This document shows, piece by piece, positions 38,526 through 48,974 of a stretch of 64,000 bases of DNA (positions are counted from its first letter, which is position 1; every line of letters starts with the position of its first letter). The stretch comes from Rotaria socialis (Eukaryota; Rotifera; Eurotatoria; Philodinida; Philodinidae), in assembly GCA_905331475.1 (NCBI GenBank), contig CAJNYU010001987.1, positions 124,001 through 188,000 of the forward strand. Direction: 5' to 3'. The notes under the pieces are model-generated. The model had not been told where the DNA came from, did not search any database, and saw nothing but the letters and a program-made list of their open reading frames with translations. Both the position numbers and the translations under genes were made by a program.

Positions 38526-40792
38526 ATGAATTGTATCGTTTGTAAAACTGACTCATCTACTCGATATCAATGGTGTCCTAATTTTATGAACATAGTTTAT
38601 GTGAATCACGCTGCATAAATATGATTTCTTCAATTATTGACACGGGTTAAATAGCATTACTAATTAATGAAGAGGTACCTTGCTATGTTTGTAATAAAAA
38701 ATTCAAATATGATCGATTTCCAGAAAATATTCAAATAAATCTTAATCATATTCTTTCCACTATTCCAAAGGCATCGAAAAATCCGAAATCTCTTGAAGAA
38801 TTGAATTGAATTATAAATATAATCAGTTCAATAAGTTACGTCATGGTATAACATATAAAAAATTTGTTTTCATTACGCAACGTCACTATGGTTTACTTGG
38901 AAAATGTGTTGAATTATATATACAGTCATTAATGAAAAATAATCCATGGAATTATGAAGAAATTTGGTTAGCCATTGAACAACATGATCGACATTATGCT
39001 AATATATTTGTTTCGAATGATTTTCGAACAAATCAGAATGGATGTTTAATATTAATTCAAGGTTTAAGTGTTGTACGTGCTGGTCAATGGTCACGTGCTT
39101 GTTGTATCAATGAGTCACTTGATATCGGAGGTATCGTTTCATACACAATAGAATTGTCAATTAATATGACTAAAATGTGAAATACTGTAGATGTTATCAT
39201 TGTGTAAACGAATGCGTATTAGTAACATTCGCTTTTTTATTATTATATCTGATGCTTTGACATATTACTCATTTTTATCTCCGTAAGACGACCTCTGATA
39301 TATTCTAGTTGGCTTAAAATATATCCATTATTGCAGCTATTTATACTAATAGTTGCTTGGTTCTACAATAAGTTTAACTTTTTTTTCTTTCTTATATGAT
39401 TTTTATTATAATAACAATAATTTGGCTTATTATCTGAAATTATTGAAAGATTATGTTGATTATAAGTTTTTATTTGACCAACTTACACATAGAATTACAC
39501 GATTTAATCATCTATAATAACATTAAACTCCATATCAATGCTTTTGGAGCGAACAGGTACAAATCTGTAAGTTAACAATTTATTCTCTATTAATCTTTTG
39601 TTGTAAATAGTTCTTGATCTACTATAATTAATAGAAGTATCGAGACATGTTTGTTAGATTTGTTACTTTTGCATGTGCTATTTGCGACGAGATTTTAAAA
39701 ATCTATCTGAATAATATTTAATCTATGCTAACCATCGAAAACAAAATTCATAACACTTGATGTGAAACTCAACTGTCTATCAGTAATTTTTCGATGCCGC
39801 TTTTTTTAATGTCACTCTATACTACAGTCATTTGTTTCATAAACCTGTAGTAGTATGAAGTATGGGAAAGTTATAACAGCATAGAGCTTTTTTCGAGTAA
39901 ATATTACGAGGAACTGAATAAACATCTTTATTTGTCAATGAATGATCTATAACAAATCAGTCATGTCGATTAAAATTTTTTGTTTTGTAAAATAGTATCA
40001 ATATGAAATATTGATCAGCTAAGAAATAAATAGTTTCATTCGTATTGATGAATACTACGAGAGTTTACTAAAGGAATGATTGGTTATTTCAAGTTTAGTT
40101 TTCATTCTTATAACTATTGCTTTGAGCTTTTGTTCCTTTTACTCGAACTTATTCAATTCTATTCATTTTTATAGCTATGTTTCCTTACGTGACGAAAGCA
40201 AAAGAACACAATTTATCTGTCATAATTTTAAATCGAAATCAAACAAGTTACATTGACAAAGAAACATATTCGAATCATGAAGATACCAAAGCTTCTTCTG
40301 AGAATCTCCATTCATTTTATTTATCACCAGATTCACTTCCTCTTTTATCATCTACTAAGCCCGTATCAAATTTATCGACGAGCTATGAACATTTTCTATA
40401 CGTTTATGATAACATAATTGCAAAAATGTCACCAACGGAAAAATTCTATATTGTTGCTCATTCAGCTGGTGGTGATAATCTTACATACTTATTACGTCAA
40501 CGGCAAGATTGTATTCTATCCAAACTATCAAAAATAGTTTTTATCGATGCTTTTCATGCAATAATATCATCCGATACCGATGAAATTAAAAAATTTTTCC
40601 AATATAACGCTCTTCATTTTATTGCTAGTGATAAACCGATGGGAGAATCAATTCATTTTTCACAAAAACCTTTTTGTTCTGAAGTATCTGCCCAGTCATT
40701 CAAAACATGAATATGCATCCGGCTATTGTGTTAAAGGTGTTTTTGATTTTTTCTTTTCCTCTTCTATGGATATCGATAAAACTAAATTTTAA
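38526..40792 (+). pseudogene. FAM172/ARB2-family pseudogene
   Basis: Two exon blocks resemble FAM172A/ARB2 alpha/beta-hydrolase-fold proteins. Block 1 (to 39130) reads LRHGITYKKFVF, RHYGLLGKCVELYIQSLM and LILIQGLSVVRAGQWSRACCINESLDIGG. Block 2 (from 40175) reads AMFPYVTKAKEHNLSVIILNRNQ, IVAHSAGGDNLTYLLRQ (nucleophile-elbow HSAGG) and SKIVFIDAFHAI. A 1.04-kb intron (39131-40174) joins them in phase. The frame is broken three ways: a 5-bp tandem duplication TTGAA at 38801-38810 puts LEELN out of frame with YKYNQF; a shift near 40690-40705 separates SEVSAQSF from the conserved tail reading KHEYASGYCVKGVFDFF; and the Cys-rich start (38526-38650, CIVCKTDSSTRYQWCPNF) has a shift and stops. The upstream Cys-rich part may belong to a different remnant. 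Confidence 0.7.
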
Positions 40793-40832
40793 TTGATAGA
40801 TTATCTTTTTCTAGATTTCTTTAATTACAGCA

Positions 40833-41839
40833 ATGTTCAGTAAAAAACCATCTGTCACAGGTAAATGAAAACAAAAACACTTCTATCTGTATTTGAATTA
40901 TTAAATTATGTTTTTGTTTTTGAATTAAAGAACAGGCAAAAGCTCACAGTCGAGAATTAAGAACGACTGATCGAGACTTGATACGTGATCGACGTAAAAT
41001 TGAAGCTGAAGAGCAACGATTAGTAGGAGAAAAAAACGTTTTTTGTAATTCTAAATTTATCAACTATCTTTTTTATCTAGATGAATGAAATTCGAAAGGC
41101 TGCAACAACTAATAATAAAAAAGTAAACTATAACAATAGCCGTAAGACACGTAAAATAATGGCTACTATTATTATTTCTTCAGGCAGTAGAAATTCTGGC
41201 GAAACAACTTGTTAAAGTTCGTAATCAAAAAGACAAATCACTTCAAGCATCTGGTCAGATTCAAAGTTTAGCCTCACAAAGTACAATGATGGCATCAAAT
41301 GTTCGAATGGCTGGCGCAATGGAAGTTAGTTATTTTGTTTATTTATTAAATTTATTTTTTATGGAAGTAAACTGTTTATTTAAGACAACTGCAAAAACCA
41401 TGAGTAAAATGAATAAAGTTATGAATCCAGAGCAAATGTCAAAAATTTCGCAACAATTTGTTCAAGAACATACAAAATTTGCTATTACAGATGATATGAG
41501 TATGCATTAAATTTAATATTTTGTAATTTTAATGGAAAAATATTCTTGTTTTTAGTTGGTGAATCACTTGAAGCAGCCCTTGGACAGGAAGGTGATTCGG
41601 AAGAAGAAGATGCCATTGTTAACCAAGTACTTGATGAAATTGGCATATCACTTAATGACAAAGTTCGATTAAAAGTTTTAGAGATTAAATTAAATGAGAA
41701 ATAAAATGTTGTATTTTTTGTTTAGATCGCTAATGCGCCACATGTACCAGCAGCAGCATCTAGTGTTGCAGCTAGTCGAAAACAAGCGAACGATGAAGAT
41801 GCTGAAATCGAAAGAATGTTAGCAAATCTTAGGTCATAA
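40833..41839 (+). CDS. CHMP2B: CHMP2B, ESCRT-III subunit
   Basis: Seven exons (40833-40860, 40931-41022, 41081-41122, 41184-41324, 41385-41499, 41556-41662, 41726-41839) join in phase to 639 nt, 212 residues, against 213 in human CHMP2B. The N-terminal basic helix reads HSRELRTTDRDLIRDRRKIEAEEQRL. Later blocks include VEILAKQLVKVRNQKDKS, MAGAMETTAKTMSKMNKVMNPEQ and the diagnostic DAIVNQVLDEIGISLNDKIANAP. The C-terminal helix DAEIERMLANLRS is the MIT-interacting motif that recruits VPS4. Role in the family: late ESCRT-III filament subunit in endosomal sorting and membrane scission. Poly(A) signal AATAAA near 42155. Convergent with the next gene. Confidence 0.93.
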
Positions 41840-42375
41840 TTATATTTCCATGTCATTATTTTCCAAATGCAATCCAGAATTATTTTTTTCGTATTGAAAT
41901 CTTTTTTAAAGTTTACTTTAATATTAATTTTTAAATGCTTTGTTTCTAATGGTTGACCTTGCTTTCACGTAACAGTTGAATTGTACATGATTATCTTTTT
42001 TATGATTTTATTTATCTTGGTTTCAGAGAAAAATACTTCCATTTAATTTAGCTGGCTTGATCATGATCAAAAATTCAGTAAAATGACATTAACTTTTCAC
42101 TAAAAAAACAATCATCGACACGAACAGTTCTAGTGCTATGCATTCTTATACATGAATAAAATACTGGTTCCGAAGTGAAAAATTCGCTAAGACAACTTCC
42201 TTCTCAATTAAATTTAATTATGCCGAATCTTCATCTGTCCTATTTATATTTTGTGTTCATTATAAACAGGAGAAAAGAGAAAACATTATTTCTAAATACA
42301 CGAATAAAAAATTAAAAAAAAACAATTCTTATCTGTTTTATTTCGTTGTTTTTTTTATTTAAACAGTTAACGAAA

Positions 42376-43362
42376 TTATTTTTGTTTTTGTTCAGAAGAA
42401 AGATCGGTTAGACTGCTAATCAACTTATGGTAACGTTCATCTTTGGCTTTTGCATATATTTGATTGAATTCTCTTAGTTTTTCAATAGCTTTTTGACGTT
42501 TTCTAGCTTCATTAATAAGTCCAAACTGTTCACGAAATTCAGGACGAAATTTAACAAAATGGTCGACAAATTCACTAAATGTTTCTTGTTGTAATGATTC
42601 ATTGATTAAACGATCATATTCTTCACAATCGAGTGATGTTGTTATCGGTACGATAAGTGTTGAACTATGAAATACAGATGAGCTCGTTGATGCTAATGGT
42701 GGCGATCGTTTCATATTGAATGTTGTTGAGGAAGGTCGCCCAAATACATATTTATATCTTGATCGTGCTTCTGATTCGTCGAGTAACTTTTGTGAGGCTC
42801 GTAAAACTTGATGAGTACGTCGTTCAACTTTTGTCATTGGTTCAGAACGTGGTGTTGTTGTCGTTGATGTATTCATTTTTTTAATTACTATTGCTGGTGG
42901 TGGTGATGCGACTTTTGCTATTGGCGGTGGTGGTGTTATTGGTGGTGGTGGCAATGGTGGTGGTATTGGAGATGTTGTTGATGATGGTTGAGGTGTTGCT
43001 GTTGTAATTGGTGGCAAAATAACATTTTCACTAAGAACAGCTTGAAATGGTGTAAGATCGCGCGGAACATATTCTGGATTACTTGCCAGTATTAATTTTT
43101 GTCGATTACGTTCTTTACGTTTTTCATGATTTTCTTTTTCTTTCCGAATAGCTTCACGAAAATGTTTATCATGTCGATACCATGTTTCATGTCGTTTACG
43201 TGTCCTTTGTAAGAATGTCTCCATATGTCTATCGACGTTAGCACGAATTTTATTTCGTTCTCGATGAATAACTGTGACATCGCGCTGGAGAAAATTTTGC
43301 TCAGATTTTTTAACATTAATTAATGCCTCAGATAAATTCGATGATGCTGTATGTAATACCAT
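42376..43362 (-). CDS. Hypothetical basic coiled-coil protein with poly-proline segment (328 aa)
   Basis: Single minus-strand exon. The first ATG in the frame is at 43362 (MVLHTASSNLSEALINVKK); the frame itself opens further upstream without an ATG. Residues 10-90 are a highly charged helix (FLQRTRKRHETWYRHDKHFREAIRKEKENHEKRKERNRQK). Residues 115-165 are proline-rich (PPPLPPPPITPPPPIAK), a possible SH3, WW or profilin ligand. The C-terminal third is again helical (FVDHFVKFRPEFREQFG, AIEKLREFNQIYAKAKDERYHKL). No membrane or signal segment. I do not recognise the family. Shares a 500-bp divergent promoter region with GLRX5. Confidence 0.75.
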   Translation of the reverse strand: MVLHTASSNLSEALINVKKSEQNFLQRDVTVIHRERNKIRANVDRHMETFLQRTRKRHETWYRHDKHFREAIRKEKENHEKRKERNRQKLILASNPEYVPRDLTPFQAVLSENVILPPITTATPQPSSTTSPIPPPLPPPPITPPPPIAKVASPPPAIVIKKMNTSTTTTPRSEPMTKVERRTHQVLRASQKLLDESEARSRYKYVFGRPSSTTFNMKRSPPLASTSSSVFHSSTLIVPITTSLDCEEYDRLINESLQQETFSEFVDHFVKFRPEFREQFGLINEARKRQKAIEKLREFNQIYAKAKDERYHKLISSLTDLSSEQKQK

Positions 43363-43862
43363 TATAATATAATGGAACAACAGCCACGAAGTCACGTCGA
43401 GAATTTCAATCAAATGAGTATAAGACAACAAGAAAATACGTTTTGATTATATATTTTCTTGTTTTAAAAGAAATGAGAGAGAAACCTTTTATTCCTGTGA
43501 CGAACTCCATCTGAACAAGGTTTCGTTTTTTTTTGATTATGATGTCAAAAGAAAGCAAGTCGAATATTCATTGATTCGTATTTAGATATATTTTCAAGTA
43601 TGTTTTTTTCCGGTGCTGTCGTTGACGACCACTGTGATTATAATTAGAAAAAGAAAAAAGAGAGAACAAACGAAAATTGAGATTTGTTTAAAAATAAGGC
43701 AAGAAGCGTTTTAAGAGCATCTTCAAATTATATGATTATGATTGAAATAAATTTTTCACGGGAAAAATATTGTATTTTTTTGTTTTTGGAATATCTTTCA
43801 AGAGTTCATTAAAAAAAAGAATAGAAAAGAAATCCTTGAACATCTATGATTTTCTTTTAAAG

Positions 43863-43941
43863 ATGAATTCCTCGTTATTATTTCGTCGAGTCATTCAACA
43901 ATATTCAATAGGCTCATTTAATAATATTTCAAGTCGTTTTA

Positions 43942-43973
<32 letters not shown>

Positions 43974-44515
43974 ACAACAACAACAAAAAATTCTAGCGAA
44001 TCATCACCAATCGATTCAGAATTAAAAAATAAGATTGATGATTTTATTAAAACAAATAAAGTTGCTATATTTATTAAAGGCGAGCCAAATGCTCCAAGTA
44101 TGATGGTTAAATTTTTTCGTTTGTAAGGTTTTCTATATTTTTGTGAAAAATTTAGGTTGTGGATTTTCTAATGCTGTTCTTCAAATACTTAAATTACATG
44201 GATGTGAATTCAAGTCACAAAATATTCTTGAAGATGTAAAACTTCGAGAAACAATGAAAATTTATAGGTTTGAATAATAAAAAAGAAAAGAAATGATTTC
44301 ACTTGAAAAAACAACATTTCGCTTATGATTAATTTAGTAATTGGCCAACGTTTCCTCAAGTTTATTTCAATGGAGAATTCGTTGGCGGTTGCGATATTCT
44401 ACTTCAGATGCATCAATCAGGTGAACTTGTTGAAGAACTGAAAAAAGTCGGAATTCAATCAAAATTATCAAATCTAAAGAATACAGCTCCATCATCATCA
44501 TCACCATCCAACTAA
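43863..44515 (+). CDS. GLRX5: GLRX5, mitochondrial monothiol glutaredoxin
   Basis: Three exons (43863-44097, 44156-44267, 44338-44515) join in phase to 525 nt, 174 residues. The N-terminal ~55 residues are Ser/Arg-rich with a basic start ([15 protein letters not shown]), as for a mitochondrial presequence. They include a Ser/Thr run encoded by a TCA/ACA triplet repeat (43941-43987). The glutaredoxin fold follows: [13 protein letters not shown], the monothiol active site CGFS formed across the first splice, [51 protein letters not shown]. Family role: carries [2Fe-2S] clusters from the ISCU scaffold to mitochondrial and cytosolic targets. A Ser-rich tail ends the protein. Length and motifs are complete. 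Confidence 0.95.
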
Positions 44516-44743
44516 TCAATTCTTTATTGATTAGCGTTCTGTTTCAGCTGTTTTCTCCTTGCGCTTCTGTTTTTTGATACTTTCACAAGTATTTGTTTGC
44601 TTTTCTAGAATCTAGAGCAAAAATAAATTGAAAACAAAATAATTACTGGTTGTAGAAAAATATCTCCGAAAATGATATGTTCTAGTTTCTTTTTTTTTGA
44701 CAATAGTCTTGTAGATACGAATGCTTGTTCTATTTATGCTGAC

Positions 44744-45325
44744 CTAGAAAATACTATGTTTCATATTTGGATGGGGTTCAACAGGAATTTGATCAATCAC
44801 ACAATGAATAATATGATTAATGAGTGATTTTCGCTTTTTTTGAGCGTCGACATTCATCTTTTCTAACAACTCATGCCTTTGTTTGTCAAGTTTTGTTTGA
44901 AATTGTTCGAGTTTTGTTGCTTCATTGAATTTTTTCTTGTATTGAGCTTCGCGTTCTCGTCGAAATGCTTCTATTTCAATTTGACTCTCTCGATTCGATT
45001 GCCGTAATAATTCATTACGTTTTGTACGAGCTGCTACAATCGTAGCGGCAGCTCGACCTTCTGCAACAAGCAATGCTTGAAGGCCAGGTTCCATTTGAAT
45101 AGTTGAATGACCATGTGAAGTATGTTGAGCTCGAGAATTCGACAAAGTTCCACCAACTGTTGATGGTACGCTCGTACGACGAGCATGATCTGTTGTATAC
45201 GGATGACGAGTTGAAACAAGGAATTGATTAGCTGCTGTTGCAGGTGATGATGAACGCATGGGTCCTTGATAGAAATTTTTATGATTTAAATTGACTATTC
45301 GTCCTGGTACATTGTTATCGGTCAT
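44744..45325 (-). CDS. V-type ATPase subunit G-like protein with N-terminal extension
   Basis: Single exon, 193 residues. From about residue 78 it matches the V1 subunit G pattern: EPGLQALLVAEGRAAATIVAARTKRNELLRQSNRESQIEIEAFRREREAQYKKK, then a charged helix to the end. Subunit G is normally about 115-120 residues and forms the peripheral stalk with subunit E, linking V1 to Vo. Here some 75 extra residues precede it (NLNHKNFYQGPMRSSSPATAANQ...), rich in Ser, Thr, Arg and His and likely disordered. The C-terminal half is diverged. It may be a specialised paralogue rather than the housekeeping subunit. Convergent with GLRX5 (230 bp). Confidence 0.72.
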   Translation of the reverse strand: MTDNNVPGRIVNLNHKNFYQGPMRSSSPATAANQFLVSTRHPYTTDHARRTSVPSTVGGTLSNSRAQHTSHGHSTIQMEPGLQALLVAEGRAAATIVAARTKRNELLRQSNRESQIEIEAFRREREAQYKKKFNEATKLEQFQTKLDKQRHELLEKMNVDAQKKRKSLINHIIHCVIDQIPVEPHPNMKHSIF

Positions 45326-45684
45326 TTTATTTACAAATAATTTACACGATTATTGAGCGCGCCGTTCAATATACCTATGTTACTATGAAGAATGACTATT
45401 TCAATAGATGACAGTATTAGTCAGTCTATTTCTAAGAAAAGTTTTCTTTTTATTGAAATAGCTTTTGATTACTTTTGAGTGCGAGTATTATTAGATTATA
45501 GTCTTTAATATAGTATACATGCTTGCTTGCTAAGCACTAAACAAATAGAATCCACAGTTTGTGTTTCTATGGTAACATTTGATAGCAATGAATTTGATGA
45601 CAAATGATAATAGAAAGAAAAGTAAAAATCAAATTTTTTAATCCTTGAAAATATTAGATCAAGAGTAAATAATTCAGTTAAATA

Positions 45685-48600
45685 ATGGAAAAATCAATTG
45701 AATATGTTCAAGTTATGACTAATTTTGAGTCAGCTTACAATGTTTCATCAAATCTTATTCAGCAACCTACCATGTATATTCCCGTGTCTTTATCGTTTAC
45801 TTCACCGATGCTTTCAAATCGACCATCATCACCATTATTTCATCGTTGTAAATCTCCTACGTCTAGAATACCTTTACCGACGGGATCTGGTCCTAAATTT
45901 AATTTTGACTTATATAAAATGAATGAAAGCAATTATGAATTTGATCGGGATTCTCTATCTTCTAATCGTTCAATATCACCATATTCGTCAAGAAAAATTT
46001 ATCACAATCCAATATATTCTCCTCTATCATCTTCGATTTCTAAACAACCAACACTATCTAAATTACAACAAATTAATGATGAACTAAGTGAAACATTAGC
46101 TCGGTCTGAATTAACCGATCGATCACCAGTACATTATCATGTTCATCACTATCCATTATCTCAACATACATCAAGAAAATATCGTTCTCAATCACCAACT
46201 AAAGAACGTTCATCATCAACTGAAATAGATGTGGTAACTTATGCCAGATAACTTACTGAACACTGTATAAAAGAGAGGAAACTTTTGATATTTTTTGTTT
46301 TTGCCGGCGAGCTTTCGTTGCAGTATAATTGATGCTTATTTGCAAAAGATCGTGCCTTTGAATTCCCTAGAAATTTACTCCAAAACATTCAGTTTAAACT
46401 GAAATTTTAACAAAATACTATATCATCATGCTAACCTCTTATAATGTGTGCAACTTTTTCTTACATTAAAAAAACAAAAACGAACTGCTCTTTTAGGTAG
46501 AATTTTTATCATTTAAATTTTTACAAGTAAAATTCTTACGCTCTGGTACAGACTCATCAAACGAAACTCAATCGTTTGGTCTCATAATTTTAATATTTGA
46601 AGAGTAAGGTCAGTCGAATGTTAATCATTGAAATATCATGTTTTATTTCGATGAAATCAGAAAAGACAACATCATTTTTATTCACTTCCTAGAAGTCAGT
46701 CTATACGCACAGTAATTACTTCAAATCACCTTCTGTCTATATGAAGAAAAAGAGCTCAATTGATTGCGTTAGTAAGGTATCTTAAGTAGGACTTATATGT
46801 TTGTCTAATGCTAGGAAAAAATCCAAATTTTAGAAAAACTAAAATGTCGACTATGAGTGAACTGAAATATATAAGGTTTTTATAGAATTAAAAAATGAAT
46901 AATTTAATATTAGCCACACCTTTTCATAATTAATACTAACTGAAATAAACATGAAATCCAAATAGTGTCATAATTTATTTTCCTTACGTAAATTTTTCTT
47001 CATAGATTTTGCTGTTTTTCTATTTAGTCACCTGAAATACATAAGGCTCGAGTGACGTACAAAGTTCATATGCCACGACGACATCAACAATCGTCTCGTC
47101 ATATGCCAACATCAGATATATATTCTAGTGATGATAGAATGACTATTGATTTGCATCCAACACGAGATCAAGGTTTCGTAAGACAGAGAAGAAAAAATCC
47201 GGATCATCAAGATCTATGGGTTGTAAATGGCACATCGGTACGGCGTAATTCTTATTCGGATACAAATACATCGCAATGCTCAGAAACGCCAAGATCACTG
47301 CGCTACAATGATAAACCAGTTAAATCAAACCGTCGATCGGTTCGTGGCACAGGTTACTATCGGTATTGTAATGAAAATAGAGAAATATATTTTATTCTAG
47401 AACGTTCCTCGCCGGCTGTGCATCATCGATCACAACATGAATCTGCTCGTAGTCACTTATCTTCATCTCGAGCAGGTCGACCTGAATGGCATCCTCCATC
47501 AAGAATCGTTTCTGAAAGACCACCAAAATATTTCAAACCTAGTTTAAAACTAGAATCTGATATGTCAACAGAAAAACATCACATGGATGGAGCAGAATCA
47601 GAGCCAGTATCACAACGAGAAACACGTTCGAATCGAACAAAAGTACGTACTGGAGGTGAACATCTTAAAAAGTCTGCTAAAAATTCTGAGAACAACGCAA
47701 AATCAACATGGGAACCTACAGTCATTGGTTTATCTAAATCACCTGTTGAAGAACCAAAACCGCCAACAAACACAACTACTGATCGACATTCATTGCATAA
47801 TGAATCAACGAAACCTACAGTAGAAATAATACCAAAAAGTGATAGGGTTATTGATGAAAATCATAGTAGTCCTCGGCATGATTTATCTGGAAATCAATCA
47901 CCAACATCACAAAGAAAGAAGAATCAAGATTCATCTCATTCATCCCCTCGTGTAGAAAAAGTATCAACACCACATGAATCACGAAAACCATCAATAGAAC
48001 TTCGTATGTTTACTTCTATCTTAATATTTCTATCAATAATATAGGACTTCCTTTTAGCAAAACCGACTAACAATATACTAACACATGAAAATGATCAGAA
48101 CAATAGCCAAGATAATAATCACAGTAAATTTTTGTTTTTCATAATTTACGGATAAAAATAAATCCTCACTCTATTTAGCGTCTTTACCTACATCTGAGGT
48201 TAAGAAAAATGAAAATGATAGTAGCGATAACAACGAAACATCAAAGAATCAAAATTTACAGCCAACAACACCACCACATTCTTCTGCTGAAGTTTCAAAA
48301 TCTAATCGTAAAAGTAATATCAGCTACCTCTATCGAATATATATGTTCTTTACAAATATTATTTTAAAAAAATTTCTTTCTAGCACCATCACCACAGCCA
48401 AATAATAATGAGAAGCATGAAGCAATTATCGATGATGATACAGACGAAAATGATCAAGAGGTTGCGGATAGTTTCGATATTAATAAGTTTCTTACCGATG
48501 CATCAAGAGCTATCTTAGGACCTTCAAAACCAGATGATACTGCACCTGCTGCTCCCCGATCTCTTCCTAAACCTATTGTAAAAAGTCCACCTCGTCGAAA

Positions 48601-48793
48601 AGCTCAACCGCTATCACCATCCTCTGTAGCTTCCGATCAGGATCTATATAACCCACCATTTGGTCCTAAGCGAAAAGAGAAACCGCCTGCTATTCCTACT
48701 CCTTCTTTACCACCACCACCACCACCACCACCTCCACCACCGCCAACAACAGGATCAACAAATGACGCTGAAGGTGAAGATTTTTTTAGTTAA
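45685..48793 (+). CDS. Large disordered Ser/Pro-rich protein, five exons, unknown function
   Basis: Exons 45685-46233, 47028-48003, 48058-48123, 48179-48313 and 48384-48793 join in phase to 2136 nt, about 711 residues. The first intron is 794 bp and its join (EIDV|SPEIHKARV) rests on GTAACT and TTTAG plus phase, so it is less certain than the later short introns. The protein is low in hydrophobic residues and rich in Ser, Pro, Arg, Asn and His. It has SP and RS-like sites (NRPSSPLFHRCKSPTSRIPLP, SQSPTKERSSS), an acidic patch DDDTDENDQE, a possible helix SFDINKFLTDASRAILG, and a 12-residue proline run near the C-terminus (48708-48743). The last residues are GEDFFS. No known domain seen; perhaps a cytoskeletal or scaffold protein. 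Confidence 0.7.
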
Positions 48794-48974
48794 TACTTTT
48801 AGGTCATTGGACAAGAGAAGTTTTCTTTTTTATTTTTCAACTAAATGTGTGCAAAATGTATGCCAGACAAAAATTGGCTACAAATATCATTTTCTAGAGT
48901 TTAATATGACAAAAGAAGCAAAAAAAAGTAACAATAATAAATTGAATCAATCTCTGTGATATATTTTCTGTATT

